A DNA stretch of 64,000 nucleotides from Salvelinus alpinus. Its lineage: Eukaryota; Chordata; Actinopteri; Salmoniformes; Salmonidae. Positions 32,859 to 48,538 of the stretch are shown piece after piece. Numbering within the stretch: position 1 is the first letter of the stretch; each line of letters begins with the position of its first letter. The translations under genes were made by a program, and so were the position numbers. Location: assembly GCF_045679555.1 (NCBI RefSeq), contig NC_092091.1:73632027-73696026 (forward strand), given 5' to 3'. The notes under the pieces were generated by a model. That model did no database searches. It had not been told where the DNA came from and saw only the letters and a list, made by a program, of their open reading frames with translations.

Positions 32859-33889
32859 ATTGTACTTTTTCTATAAGAGGAGAGAGACAACTCTGTTTTG
32901 TTTGGTTGTTAATGATTGCTTCATTTTTGCAAATCTTATAGTAAAGTTGTTGTTAGAGGAATCTACAGTCTCTCTTCCTATATAATTGCTACGTGGCACG
33001 TGCAAAGTTACATGTTGGTAAATAAATGACATTTATCTTATCTTTATTAGGTTATTTGTGTGTTGTGGTTTACACCAAACTCACCCTGATCACTGTCTGT
33101 CTCACGCCTTCAAGAGGGCATCAAACTTGTTAGCAGGGGGTTTCTGAGGGGGGAAAGATCACAAAAGATACATGTTAGGGACAGTTAGAAATTTACCTGG
33201 GGGTAGGGGTATGTTATTTCCCTGATGTATATTTGCCATTTGCAGGTTTTACTATAAAATGTATTCTACTGTATATAACCACATGGCCTCATCTGCTGGC
33301 ATGCACTTCTGCTATCAAGTTGCTTGGTACTTGTCTAATGCACTATGCTTTTCCGCACGCTTACTATACCACAGGTCAATATAGTCTACCAGTCAACTGT
33401 CTATCCTGCCCTCTTTCCACTATTCATAGTGACAATAGTGGTAGGTGGATCATTTTCCAGATCTGCAATAGGCTAATTAGCAATCATACCACACATAAAA
33501 GCATTCAAAGCTGTGTCAATGTTTAATATAAATCCACATCAACAAATAGGAATTGCTGATAGGCACCGGAGAGGCCAGGTGCATCATTGTGCATGAAAGA
33601 ACAGTGAAGACATGAGACACAGCTCAAAAAGCTCCTCTGTTGATATTGCTTAGGGACAATACAGTTATCCTGCCTAGACTAGCCTACAACACCAAAAACC
33701 AATGAAAAATTGCATTATATTTCATAATGTCATAATAAGCCCTGTTATTTGATTGTTTCTACAGTATATAGTGTGGCCTCATAGGCCTATGATCCCAGCA
33801 GGCCCAGTTATTCACATAAACTCAACACACCTGCTGCCTGCTGATCTGAGCGGCTATTCCTCAACATAGAACCTGAAGCATAAATATAG

Positions 33890-34351
33890 TGTCACGGTTG
33901 CTTCGTCTGAAGAGGAGGAGTAGGGATCGGACCAAAACGCAGCGTTGTATGAAGACATAATGAATTTATTAAACAAGACGAACACTGACACGAAATACAC
34001 TTGAATAACTACAAAACAACGTAGACAGACCTGAACATGAGAACGTACAATATAACACGAAGAACGCATGAACAGGAACAGACTAACCAAACGAACGAAA
34101 ACGAAACAGTCCCGTGTGGTGCGACAGACACAGACACAGGAACAATCACCCACGAACAAACAGTGAGAACAGCCTACCTTAATATGGTTCTCAATCAGAG
34201 GAAACGTCAAACACCTGCCCCTAATTGAGAACAATATCAGGCAACACATTTAACGCCACATAGAAACACATAACATAGACTACCCACCCAGCTCACGTCC
34301 TGACCAACTAAACAAAGTTAAACAAAGGAAAATAAGGTCAGGAACGTGACA
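33890..34351 (-). mobile_element. Solo LTR with TATAG target duplication
   Basis: 462 bp, TGTCACGTTCC...ACCGTGACA on the minus strand, flanked by TATAG (33885-33889 and 34352-34356). In the right arm the same LTR is interrupted by a TTAA-type repeat. Confidence 0.88.
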
Positions 34352-34546
34352 TATAGCCTAAATACCTGTCATTTAACTTTTAAAATGTGTGAATTAACAT
34401 AACAGGTCACAATGTTTTAATCTGATTAGGCTACTTTAAAAGTCTCCTGTAGGCTTCCTGCACACGTTCATCCACTCCCCTCTAATGTAATTCCAGCATC
34501 CAAACTGGACACCGGCCAGTCCATTACACCAAAACATTTAACTTCT

Positions 34547-35340
34547 TATGGCTGGGTGCAGTATTGAGTAGCTTGGATGAATAAGGTGCCCAGAGTAAAC
34601 TGCCTGCTACTCAGTCCCAGAAGCTAAGATTTGCATATTATTCGTATTTTTGGATAGAAAACACTCTGAAGTTTCTAAAACTGTTTGAATGATGTCTGTG
34701 AGTATAACAGAACTCATATGGCAGGCAAAAACCTGAGAAAAAACGAAACCAGGAAGTGGGAAATCAGAGGTTTGTAGGTTTGCCTATCCAATATACAGTG
34801 TCTTTGGGGTCCCATTGCACTTCCCAAGGCTTCCACAAGATGTCAACAGTCTTTAGAACCTTGTTTGATGCTTCTACTGTGAAGAATGAGGGAAGGAGAG
34901 CTCTTTGAGTCAGGTTTCTGGCATGAGCTGATCACGCGCGGTCCCGTGAGAGCGACCTGCATTCCATCGCATTTCTGAAGACAAAGGAATTCTCCGGTTG
35001 AAACATTATTGAAGATTTATGTTAAAAACATCCTAAAGATTGATTCTATACATCATTTGACATGTTTCTACGAACTGTAATGGAATTTTTTGATGTTTCG
35101 TCTGACCTGCTCGTCATCATTTTGGATTTTGGAACTAAACTCGCAAACAAAAAGGAGATATTTGGACATAAATTATGGACGTTATTGAACAAAACAAACA
35201 TTTATTGTGGAACTGGGATTCCTGGGAGAGCATTTTGATGAAGATCATCAAAGGTAAGTGAATATTTCTAATACTATTTCTGACTTCTGTTGACTCCTTC
35301 TTTCAGTTGTAATGATCCTGTTAAAAACTGTTTAAAAACT
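34547..35340. repeat. TTAA-type repeat (left arm copy)
   Basis: Preceded by TTAA (34541-34544 region) and opening CTTCTTATGGCTGGG, it includes GATGAAGATCATCAAAGG near 35237. It is related to 51519-53390 and mirrored at 60160-61012. No coding capacity. The right boundary is uncertain. Confidence 0.6.
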
Positions 35341-35595
35341 GTTTAACCCACATTGCTTGCCCAGATTAAGATCAAGATTGTACTTCCGGTAATTTGTTGA
35401 AATTTAATCGAATAGTAATTTGTGATATGTTGTCGTTTGTTAGCATGTGCACTGTGTTTGTTAACATTCCCCATTATGTTACTGATTCCCTCCATCAATA
35501 TTGTGTTTATATTCACCATTAAGTTACTGATTCCCTCCATCAATATTGTGTTTATATTCACCATTAAGTTACTGATTCCCTCCACCAATATTGTG

Positions 35596-35695
35596 NNNNN
35601 NNNNNNNNNNNNNNNNNNNNNNNNNNNNNNNNNNNNNNNNNNNNNNNNNNNNNNNNNNNNNNNNNNNNNNNNNNNNNNNNNNNNNNNNNNNNNNN
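35596..35695. other. Assembly gap of 100 N
   Basis: A fixed-size run of 100 N, so the true distance is unknown. It follows the minisatellite at the end of the left arm and precedes gypsy integrase sequence. Confidence 1.
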
Positions 35696-35938
35696 CCCGT
35701 TCGTCTTCCCCCCCCCCCCCCCGTCCTTGTCGAGGGCGCTCCTATTTACAAGGTACGGAAGATCATGGACATGCGTTCTCGGGGACGTGGTCACCAGTAC
35801 TTAGTGGATTGGGAGGGTTACGGTCCTGAGGAGAGGAGTTGGGTTCCATCTCGGGACGTGCTGGACCGTTCGTTGATTGATGATTTCCTTCGTTGCCGCC
35901 AGGGTTCCTCCTCGAGTGCGCCAGGAGGCGCTCGGTGA
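35696..35938 (+). pseudogene. Gypsy integrase chromodomain, 5' end lost in the gap
   Basis: The frame reads [20 protein letters not shown], then [20 protein letters not shown] and a stop at 35936-35938. The aromatic cage-type YLVDWEGY and W-V-P pattern are those of gypsy integrase C-terminal chromodomains. The frame is open as far as it is visible. The rest of the element is in or beyond the gap. Confidence 0.88.
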
Positions 35939-35950
35939 GTGGGGGGGTAC

Positions 35951-36506
35951 TGTCATGTTTTGTCTTTGATCATCATGTCTTGTCCCTGTGCTTCCCTCTG
36001 CTGGTCTTATTAGGTTCTTTCCCTCTTTCTCTCTCTCTCTCTCCTCCTCCCTCTCTCCCTCTCCCGCTCTCTCTCTCTATCGTTCCGTTCCTGCTCCCAG
36101 CTGTTTCTCATTCTCCTAACGACCTCATTTACTCTTTCACACCTGTCCCCTATTTTGCCCTCTGATTAGAGTCCCTATTTCCCCCTCTGTTTTCCGCTTC
36201 TGTCCTTGTCGGATTCTTGTTTGATGTTTGCTGTCCTGTGTCCTTGTTCCGCCCTGTCGTGTTTTTGCCTTCTTCAGATGCTGCGTGTGAGCAGGTGTCT
36301 ATGTCAGCTACGGCCTGTGCCTTCCTGAAGCGACCTGCAGTCTGTGGTCGCGTCTCCAGTCGTTCCTCTCTACTGACGAGAGGATTTCAGTTTCCTGTTT
36401 TGGATTTACCTTTGATATATCCAGGAGAATCATTGTTTGTTTGATACTGGAATAAAGACTCTGTTTCTATTACGTCGCTTTTGGGTCCTCATTCATCAGC
36501 ATAACA
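35951..36506 (+). mobile_element. 3' LTR of the gypsy element
   Basis: It begins TGTCATGTTTTGTC right after a G-rich polypurine tract (GTGGGGGGGTAC). It ends ATCAGCATAACA, 556 bp, with a CT-rich stretch inside and an AATAAA signal at about 36451. Confidence 0.85.
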
Positions 36507-36620
36507 ATTAATTTCTATTTGGCACAAAATAATCTGAAACACAACCAAAACTAAAAGCAAATTCATCCAACAAGTTTGTAGTTTCACAAGCTAGATTTAG
36601 TCATAGCGTGCTACGAAATA

Positions 36621-36882
36621 TGGGACCAAATACTAAAAACTTTGACTACTTTAATACACATATAAGTGAATTTGTCCTAATACTTTTGGTCCCCTACAAT
36701 GGTGGACGATGTACAAACAGTGATGTCATTTCTAAACGGTTCACTCGATATGGATGAAAAAACTCGAAACTGAAAGCTGTTGGTCCTCACTTTAACCTTT
36801 AATGTATAATTTCAAATACAAAAGTGCTGGAGCCAATGCAACAAAAAATGTGTCAGTGTCCCAAAACTTGGAGCTTACTCAA
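36621..36882. mobile_element. Short non-autonomous DNA element, copy 1
   Basis: Contains CTAATACTTTTGGTCCCC and TCACTCGATATGGATGAA, matching in opposite orientation the element at 51237-51480. No coding capacity. Confidence 0.6.
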
Positions 36883-36907
36883 TGCAGTGTATCTTTCTCA
36901 ACCATAG

Positions 36908-39406
36908 GAGTTTCTCTTCAACTTCAAGAAGAGAGTCTGGATTGGTCTGACTGACAGAGAGACAGAGGAGACCTGGAAATGGGTGGATGGAACACCACTG
37001 ACCACAGAGTAAGAGATGTTAACTACTCTGACAATAAGGCTCCAATGAAAATGTTTCTATACAGGTTATTGTCATTGATTGTAGCAGTCAACAAAGATAT
37101 CTTTAATTATGTATATTAACATGTATATTATTTAGGATTGTAATGTTCTAACTGTGATATCTCACGGTTATTAACCCTGTAGGTACTGGTATTAACCATG
37201 AAGTCTGACTGTTTTTAACCCTGTAGGTACTGGTATTAACCATGATATCTGACTGTTTTTAACCCTGTAGGTACTGGTATTAACCATGATTTCTGCCTGT
37301 TTTTAACCCTGTAGGTACTGATATTAACCATGATTTCTGACTGTTTTTAACCCTGTAGGTACTGGTATTAACCATGATATCTGACTGTTTTAACCCTGTA
37401 GGTACTGGTATTAACCATGATATCTGACTGTTTTTAACCCTGTAGGTACTGGTATTAACCATGATATCTGACTGTTTTTAACCCTGTAGGTACTGGTATT
37501 AACCATGGTATCTGACTGTTGTTAATCCTGTAGGTACTGGTATTAACCATGATATCTGACTGTTTTTAACCCTGTAGGTACTGGTATTAACCATGAAGTC
37601 TGACTGTTTTTAACCCTGTAGGTACTGGTATTAACCATGATATCTGACTGTTTTTAACCCTGTAGGTACTGGTATTAACCATGATATCTGACTGTTTTTA
37701 ACCCTGTAGGTACTGGTATTAACCATGAAGTCTTACTGTTTTTAACCCTGTAGGTACTGGTATTAACCATGGTATCTGACTGTTGTTAATCCTGTAGGTA
37801 CTGGTATTAACCGTGATGTCTGACTGTTGTTAACCCTGTAGGTACTGGTATTAAATATGATATCTGACTGTTTTTAACCTTGTAGGTACTGGTATTAACC
37901 ATGATATCTGACTGTTTTTAACCCTGTAGGTACTGGTATTAACCATGATATCTGACTGTTATTAACTCTGTAGGCACTGGTATTAACCATGGTATCTGAC
38001 TGTTGTTAACCCTGTAGGTACTGGTATTAACCATGATATCTGACTGTTATTAACCCTGTAGGTATTGGCATAAACCATGATATCTGACTGTTGTTAACCC
38101 TGTAGGTACTGGTATTAACCATGATATCTGATTGTTATTAACCCTGTAGGTACTGGTATTTACCATGATATCTGACTGTTTTTAACCCTGTAGGTACTGG
38201 TATTAACCATGATATCTGACTGTTATTAACTCTGTAGGCACTGGTATTAACCATTATATCTGATTGTTATTAACCCTGTAGGTACTGGTATTAACCATGA
38301 TATCTGACTGTTATTAACCCTGTAGGTACTGGTATTTACCATGATATCTGACTGTTTTTAACCCTGTAGGTACTGGTATTAACCATGATATCTGACTGTT
38401 ATTACCTCTGTAGGCACTGGTATTAACCATTATATCTGATTGTTATTAACCCTGTAGGTACTGGTATTAACCATGATATCTGACTGTTATTAACCCTGTA
38501 GGTACTGGTATTAACCATGATATCTGACTGTTATTAACCCTGTAGGTACTGGTATTAAATATGATATCTGACTGTTGTTAACCCTGTAGGTACTGGTATT
38601 AACCATGATATCTGACTGTTATTAACCCTGTAGGTACTGGTATTAAATATGATATCTGACTGTTATTAACCCTGTAGGTACTGGTATTAACCATGATATC
38701 TGACTGTTATTAACCCTGTAGGTACTGGTATTAACCATGATATCTGATTGTTATTAACCCTGTAGGTAGTGGTATTTACCATGATATCTGACTGTTTTTA
38801 ACCCTGTAGGTACTGGTATTAACCATGATATCTGACTGTTATTAACCCTGTAGGTACTGGTATTAACCATGATATCTGATTGTTATTAACCCTGTAGGTA
38901 GTGGTATTTACCATGATATCTGACTGTTTTTAACCCTGTAGGTACTGGTATTAACCATGATATCTGACTGTTATTAACCCTGTAGGTACTGGTATTAACC
39001 ATGATATCTGATTGTTATTAACCCTGTAGGTAGTGGTATTTACCATGATATCTGACTGTTTTTAACCCTGTAGGTACTGGTATTAACCATGATATCTGAC
39101 TGTTATTAACTCTGTAGGCACTGGTATTAACCATGATATCTGATTGTTATTAACCCTGTAGGTACTGGTATTAACCATGATATCTGATTGTTATTAACCC
39201 TGTAGGTAGTGGTATTTACCATGATATCTGACTGTTTTTGACCCTGTAGGTACTGGTATGATCCACAGCCTGATAATGGTGGTGGCTATGCAGAACATGG
39301 TGAGGGGCACTATGCTGAAATTAACAAAGTTCATCTTCATCTGGAGGCATGGAACTACTTGTCATGTGACAAGAAAATCAACTGGACTTGTGAGAAAGTG
39401 ATTTAA
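36908..39406 (+). pseudogene. C-type lectin gene remnant: last two CRD exons (copy F)
   Basis: CRD exon 2 (36908-37008, 101 bp, the same length as in copies A and C) encodes EFLFNFKKRVWIGLTDRE and WKWVDGTPLTT. It is followed by a GTAAGA donor. The last exon (39250-39406) encodes YWYDPQPDNGGGYAEH through INWTCEKVI and a stop. The 2.2-kb intron is almost entirely a minisatellite. No CRD exon 1, neck or membrane exon is visible upstream; a short DNA element and gypsy 3' end lie there instead. The QPD triplet is kept but WND has become WNY, so the calcium site is probably weakened. I call it a pseudogene, though upstream exons could lie in the gap. Confidence 0.75.
37180..39249 (+). repeat. 44-bp minisatellite carrying a 3' splice site in each unit
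   Basis: About 47 units of GGTACTGGTATTAACCATGA + TATCTGACTG + TTTTTAACCCTGTA fill the last intron of copy F. Each unit has a CTGAC branch-point-like motif, a pyrimidine-rich tract, CTGTAG and the first codons of the last lectin exon (TACTGGTAT), then TAA. The final unit runs into the genuine exon at 39250. Confidence 0.95.
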
Positions 39407-39466
39407 CATCACCATAACAACATACTGTAACACATACAGCAGCTTATAGTGCACAGAACTTCCTCC

Positions 39467-39522
<56 letters not shown>

Positions 39523-39789
39523 AACCCACACACACCCTCATTTTAAACACACCTATTGTTGTATTTGTTTGTACTATCATATTAATAGAAGTCCTACTTT
39601 TTTCCTGTTTGTAACTTCCTGTGTTCCAGTAGTTATGTTTCACACATCATCAGATACAACATGAAGATAGGACATTTGACTTTGTGCATACAAATATTTC
39701 TCAATTCAAATATATTCTACAGATATTTACATGCTCCAATTTAGGCATGGTGCAAACATTCTCAACAGTAGCAAACTACCATTAAATAC
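39407..39789. other. 3' flank of CTL copy F with a CT microsatellite
   Basis: A (CT)n tract at about 39473-39520 lies in the presumed 3' untranslated region. Nothing else recognised. Confidence 0.7.
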
Positions 39790-40205
39790 TATCAGGAATC
39801 AAGGTAAGACCAGATGCAGACTGTCGAAGTAAAAATGTTTTTTTTATAGTAACAGGGGCAGGCAAAGACAGGTCAAGGCAGGCAGGGGTCAAATATCCAG
39901 AGTATGGGGGCAAAGGTATAGGATGGCAGGCATGCTCAGGGAAAGGTCAGGCAGAGTTTGGTAATCCAGAGGTGGGGCAAAGGTACAGGACGTCAGGCTG
40001 GTTCAGGGTCAGGACAGGCAGAGGTTGGTAATCCAGAGGTGGGGCAAAGGTACAGGACGGCAGGCTGGTTCAGGGTCAGGACAGGCAGAGGTTGGTAATC
40101 CAGAGGTGGGGCAAAGGTACAGGATGGCAGGCCTCAGGGTCAGGACAGGCAGAGGTTGGTAATCCAGAGGTGGCATGGAAGAGCACCAGTAAGCCAGTGA
40201 CTCAG
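39790..40205 (-). mobile_element. LTR fragment with internal tandem amplification
   Basis: The minus strand matches parts of the LTR at 30798-31176 (GCCTGCCCCTG, CAGTCTGCATCTGGTCTTAC). A segment of about 67 bp (AGGCAGAGGTTGGTAATCCA type) is repeated three to four times at 39950-40170. Confidence 0.65.
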
Positions 40206-40221
40206 CCCCTGTAATAGGGTT

Positions 40222-40567
40222 TGTCACGAACGTCGTCAGGGAAATGACCGGACCAAGGTGCAGCGTCGTGAGCGTACATTTCTTTTTATTTAGAATGTCG
40301 CCAACAAAAACAAGAAATAACAAAAATGAATGTGAAGCTTACTAGGGCTATACAGGCCACTAACAAAGTCAACTACCCACAAAATACAAAAGGAAAAAAG
40401 GCTGCCTAAGTATGATTCCCAATCAGAGACAACAATAGACAGCTGTCCCTGATTGAGAACCATACCCGGCCAAAACATAGAAACACAAAACATAGAAATC
40501 AGAACATAGAATGCCCACCCAAATCACACCCTGACCAAACCAAATAGAGACAAAAAAAGGTCTCTAA
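40222..40567 (-). mobile_element. LTR fragment abutting the previous one
   Basis: The plus strand starts TGTCACGAACGTCGTCAGG and contains CCCAATCAGAGACAACAATA, shared with the LTR at 16607-17079. Its far end is missing (replaced at about 40567 by LINE 3' sequence), so it is truncated. Confidence 0.65.
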
Positions 40568-44660
<4,093 letters not shown>

Positions 44661-44681
44661 CCAGATGAAATCTCGCGTCTT

Positions 44682-46364
44682 GTGACGGCCGGCCGCCCAA
44701 CAACCTGCCCGCTTGACCCTATCCCCTCCTCTCTTCTCCAGACCATTTCCGGAGACCTTCTCCCTTACCTCACCTCGCTCATCAACTCATCCCTGACCGC
44801 TGGCTACGTCCCTTCCGTCTTCAAGAGAGCGAGAGTTACACCCCTTCTGAAAAAACCTACACTCGATCCCTCCGATGTCAACAACTACAGACCAGTATCC
44901 CTTCTTTCTTTTCTCTCCAAAACTCTTGAACGTGCCGTCCTTGGCCAGCTCTCCTGCTATCTCTCTCAGAATGACCTTCTTGATCCAAATCAGTCAGGTT
45001 TCAAGACTAGTCATTCAACTGAGACTGCTCTTCTCTGTATCACGGAGGCGCTCCGCACTGCTAAAGCTAACTCTCTCTCCTCTGCTCTCATCCTTCTAGA
45101 CCTATCGGCTGCCTTCGATACTGTGAACCATCAGATCCTCCTCTCCACCCTCTCCGAGTTGGGCATCTCCGGCGCGGCCCACGCTTGGATTGCGTCCTAC
45201 CTGACAGGTCGCTCCTACCAGGTGGCGTGGCGAGAATCTGTCTCCTCACCACGTGCTCTCACCACTGGTGTCCCCCAGGGCTCTGTTCTAGGCCCTCTCC
45301 TATTCTCGCTATACACCAAGTCACTTGGCTCTGTCATAACCTCACATGGTCTCTCCTATCATTGCTATGCAGACGACACACAATTAATCTTCTCCTTTCC
45401 CCCTTCTGATGACCAGGTGGCGAATCGCATCTCTGCATGTCTGGCAGACATATCAGTGTGGATGACGGATCACCACCTCAAGCTGAACCTCGGCAAGACG
45501 GAGCTGCTCTTCCTCCCAGGGAAGGACTGCCCGTTCCATGATCTCGCCATCACGGTTGACAACTCCATTGTGTCCTCCTCCCAGAGCGCTAAGAACCTTG
45601 GCGTGATCCTGGACAACACCCTGTCGTTCTCAACTAACATCAAGGCGGTGGCCCGTTCCTGTAGGTTCATGCTCTACAACATCCGCAGAGTACGACCCTG
45701 CCTCACACAGGAAGCGGCGCAGGTCCTAATCCAGGCACTTGTCATCTCCCGTCTGGATTACTGCAACTCGCTGTTGGCTGGGCTCCCTGCCTGTGCCATT
45801 AAACCCCTACAACTCATCCAGAACGCCGCAGCCCGTCTGGTGTTCAACCTTCCCAAGTTCTCTCACGTCACCCCGCTCCTCCGCTCTCTCCACTGGCTTC
45901 CAGTTGAAGCTCGCATCCGCTACAAGACCATGGTGCTTGCCTACGGAGCTGTGAGGGGAACGGCACCTCAGTACCTTCAGGCTCTGATCAGGCCCTACAC
46001 CCAAACAAGGGCACTGCGTTCATCCACCTCTGGCCTGCTCGCCTCCCTACCACTGAGGAAGTACAGTTCCCGCTCAGCCCAGTCAAAACTGTTCGCTGCT
46101 CTGGCCCCCCAATGGTGGAACAAACTCCCTCACGACGCCAGGACACCGGAGTCAATCACCACCTTCCGGAGACACCTGAAACCCCACCTCTTTAAGGAAT
46201 ACCTAGGATAGGATAAAGTAATCCTTCTGACCTCCCCCCTTAAAAGATTTAGATGCACTATTGTAAAGTGGCTGTTCCACTGGATGTCATAAGGTGAATG
46301 CACCAATTTGTAAGTCGCTCTGGATAAGAGCATCTGCTAAATGACTTAAATGTAATGTAAATGT
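44682..46364 (+). mobile_element. RSg-1/L2-type LINE with an intact 509-residue RT frame
   Basis: A 5'-truncated LINE on the plus strand. The open frame 44682-46211 is uninterrupted: [51 protein letters not shown], catalytic YADDTQLIFS, then the C-terminal QWWNKLPHDAR and HLKPHLFKEYLG. The endonuclease domain is missing. The 3' tail TGTAAGTCGCTCTGGATAAG ends at about 46362 with a TGTAAATG-like repeat. It is inserted in the 5' part of the antisense LINE, whose 5' sequence seems to resume at 46365-46480. The intact frame implies a young copy. Confidence 0.88.
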
Positions 46365-46482
46365 AGGTAGCAAAGTAAGGTTAGCAACAAAACGCACAGC
46401 AGCACGTAAACAAGTCTGCAAGTTGTGACCGGAATCGAGCTGTGCCTAGAGGTTAGAACAGGTAGCCTAGAGGTGTGGGTGA
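46365..46482 (-). repeat. Probable 5' continuation of the antisense LINE
   Basis: GCAACAAAACGCACAGCAGC and following sequence read as the 5' untranslated part of the LINE at 40568-44660, displaced by the younger insertion. Inferred from order and orientation. Confidence 0.45.
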
Positions 46483-46720
46483 TAACTGAGACAGGTTTGT
46501 AGGCCTCCTTGCTCGCACACGCTTTTTCAGTTCTCCCCACAAATTTTCTATAGGATTGAGGTCAGGGCTTTTGTTGTCCTTAAGCCATTTTGCCACAACT
46601 TTGGAAGTATGCTTGGGGTCATTGTCCATTTGGAAGACCCATTTGCGACCAAGCATTAACTTCCTGACTGATGTCTTGAGATGTTGCTTCAGTATATCCA
46701 CATCATTGTCCTGCCTCATG
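46483..46720 (-). pseudogene. Tc1/mariner transposase C-terminal fragment
   Basis: The minus strand gives [20 protein letters not shown] (second catalytic Asp region), then [20 protein letters not shown] with the final catalytic Glu (DD34E family). Residues between KWLKDNK and SPDLNP are deleted, and the N-terminal two thirds are absent. Confidence 0.9.
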
Positions 46721-46831
46721 TTAATTTATTTTATTACACAGCACTAATCCATCACCTTTTCTCACAGTAAAGTGTAACCTGTGTTTGCTTGTTTACGTCT
46801 CTGTCTCCTACCCTGTTCTTTTAACTCTGCT

Positions 46832-47440
46832 CCTGTTCTCCAGAACCTAGGGGTTCTGCCCAACACCTAGACATGGATCCACCTGATGTCCTCCACTACC
46901 TGTTCTCCAGAACCTAGGGGTTCTGCCCAACACCTAGACATGGATCCACCTGATGTCCTCCACTACCTGTTCTCCAGAACCTAGGGGTTCTGCCCAACAC
47001 CTAGACATGGATCCACCTGATGTCCTCCACTACCTGTTCTCCAGAACCTAGGGGTTCTGCCCAACACCTAGACATGGATCCACCTGATGTCCTCCACTAC
47101 CTGTTCTCCAGAACCTAGGGGTTCTGCCCAACACCCAGACTTGGCTCCACCTGATGTCCTCCATTACCTGTTCTCCAGAACCTAGGGGTTCTGCCCAACA
47201 CCCAGACATGGCTCCACCTGATGTCCTCCACTACCTGTTCTCCAGAACCTAGGGGTTCTGCCCAACACCCAGACTTGGCTCCACCTGATGTCCTCCATTA
47301 CCTGTTCTCCAGAACCTAGGGGTTCTGCCCAACACCCAGACATGGATCCACCTGATGTCCTCCACTACCTGTTCTCCAGAACCTAGGGGTTCTGCCCAAC
47401 ACCCAGACATGGATCCACCTGATGTCCTCCATCACCAACC
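46832..47440. repeat. 69-bp minisatellite, 9 copies
   Basis: The unit starts TTCTCCAGAACCTAGGGGTT and continues CTGCCCAACACCTAGACATG and GATCCACCTGATGTCCTCCA. Two alternating variants (GACTTGGCTCC, GACATGGATCC) occur. No coding role is apparent. Confidence 0.95.
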
Positions 47441-48279
47441 ATCCTTCAACTTTTCATCACATCATCTACAGCTACTGTTGTTGTCATGTTGTCATTATCT
47501 GCTAAGAAACGTTTCTTGCTATATCATACTGGGCACATAATATGTGAGATACACATATTAACTAAAAACACTAGCACTGCAAACACAAAGAGAGCAGCAG
47601 TGCCTGGACTGAGACTGGCTGCCTGTTGAGAACAAGTGACAGGCAGAATTCCACACACCAGAATTCAGTATTATAGTCTATGATTGCCATGTGAATGTAC
47701 TGAAAATCTGAGAAAATAAATGAATGACACAACTGTACGAAAAACGATCAACGTTTATGTATTCAAATCTTAAATATTGCCTGATTGGTTTGCACAGCTG
47801 TTTCACAAGGTGTTCATTACTGTAAGTTGTAAGGTATCCTTTGATGGTATTTATTTGTTCCACATTATTCATTGTTGTATCCTAGGACCTACAATAGACA
47901 CATATATGAGTTACGCGAGATAGAAAACAAAATCATAACAGAGGACTACTGAAATGATATTATTTCAGTGTAGATAAGGGAAGTGCAGATTAAAATAAAA
48001 ACATGACATCCAGACAAGCCAGTGTATGAATCAAACATATTTGCATATGAATGGAGTGGAAATTAGCTGACTTCGTGATCTGTAAGGTAAGTAACTTTAA
48101 TGTGTCAAGCAGATTACACGTTTTCTTTGCCATTTCTGGAACGTAGCAAAGAGTAAGACATGGATTTCATGTTGTAATGTTAAACTGATTTAATTGTGCT
48201 CAGTAATGCTTTATTGATGCTACAGGGCAAGTGCTCAAAATATATGATAAAAACATAACTCTAAATTACACCACATTAG
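47441..48279. other. Gene-free stretch
   Basis: No exon or known repeat was recognised. Confidence 0.5.
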
Positions 48280-48295
48280 TGAATAAATTTTTCTA

Positions 48296-48440
48296 TGTAG
48301 GCATAGTTACAGTAAATACAGTTACCGCAAATACTGCAGTAACTATAGTTACAGTAAATTATACAGTAAATATAGTTACAGTAAATTCTACAGTACATAT
48401 TGTTACAGTAAATTATACAGTACATATAGTTACAGTAAAA
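48296..48440. repeat. Degenerate GTTACAGTAAATTATACAGT tandem repeat
   Basis: Six to seven imperfect units of about 23 bp (GTTACAGTAAAT followed by TATACAGTAAATATA variants). Confidence 0.85.
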
Positions 48441-48538
48441 GAAAGGGGTAATCCTTCAGAGGTTAATTAACAAGGTACCCAAAAGTAGTTTGAAGTTATG
48501 TTTTCATTATATTAGCAAAACAAAACTTGTTTAACTTA

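Larger units (their letters stand above)
32137..35595 (+). repeat. Left arm of a large inverted duplication
   Basis: It matches the reverse complement of 59959-64000 nearly base for base, apart from indels. Examples are a 97-residue chance frame that is identical in both (33233-33526 and 62918-62625) and paired solo LTRs at 32492-32858 and 63293-63644. It ends at the N gap inside a 45-bp minisatellite, even carrying the same variant unit (CCACCAATATTG at 35582) as its partner. Confidence 0.95.

Noticed and set aside
33233-33526. 97-residue frame identical in both palindrome arms
   Set aside because: Identity reflects the DNA duplication, not protein constraint. No domain and no splice or start context.
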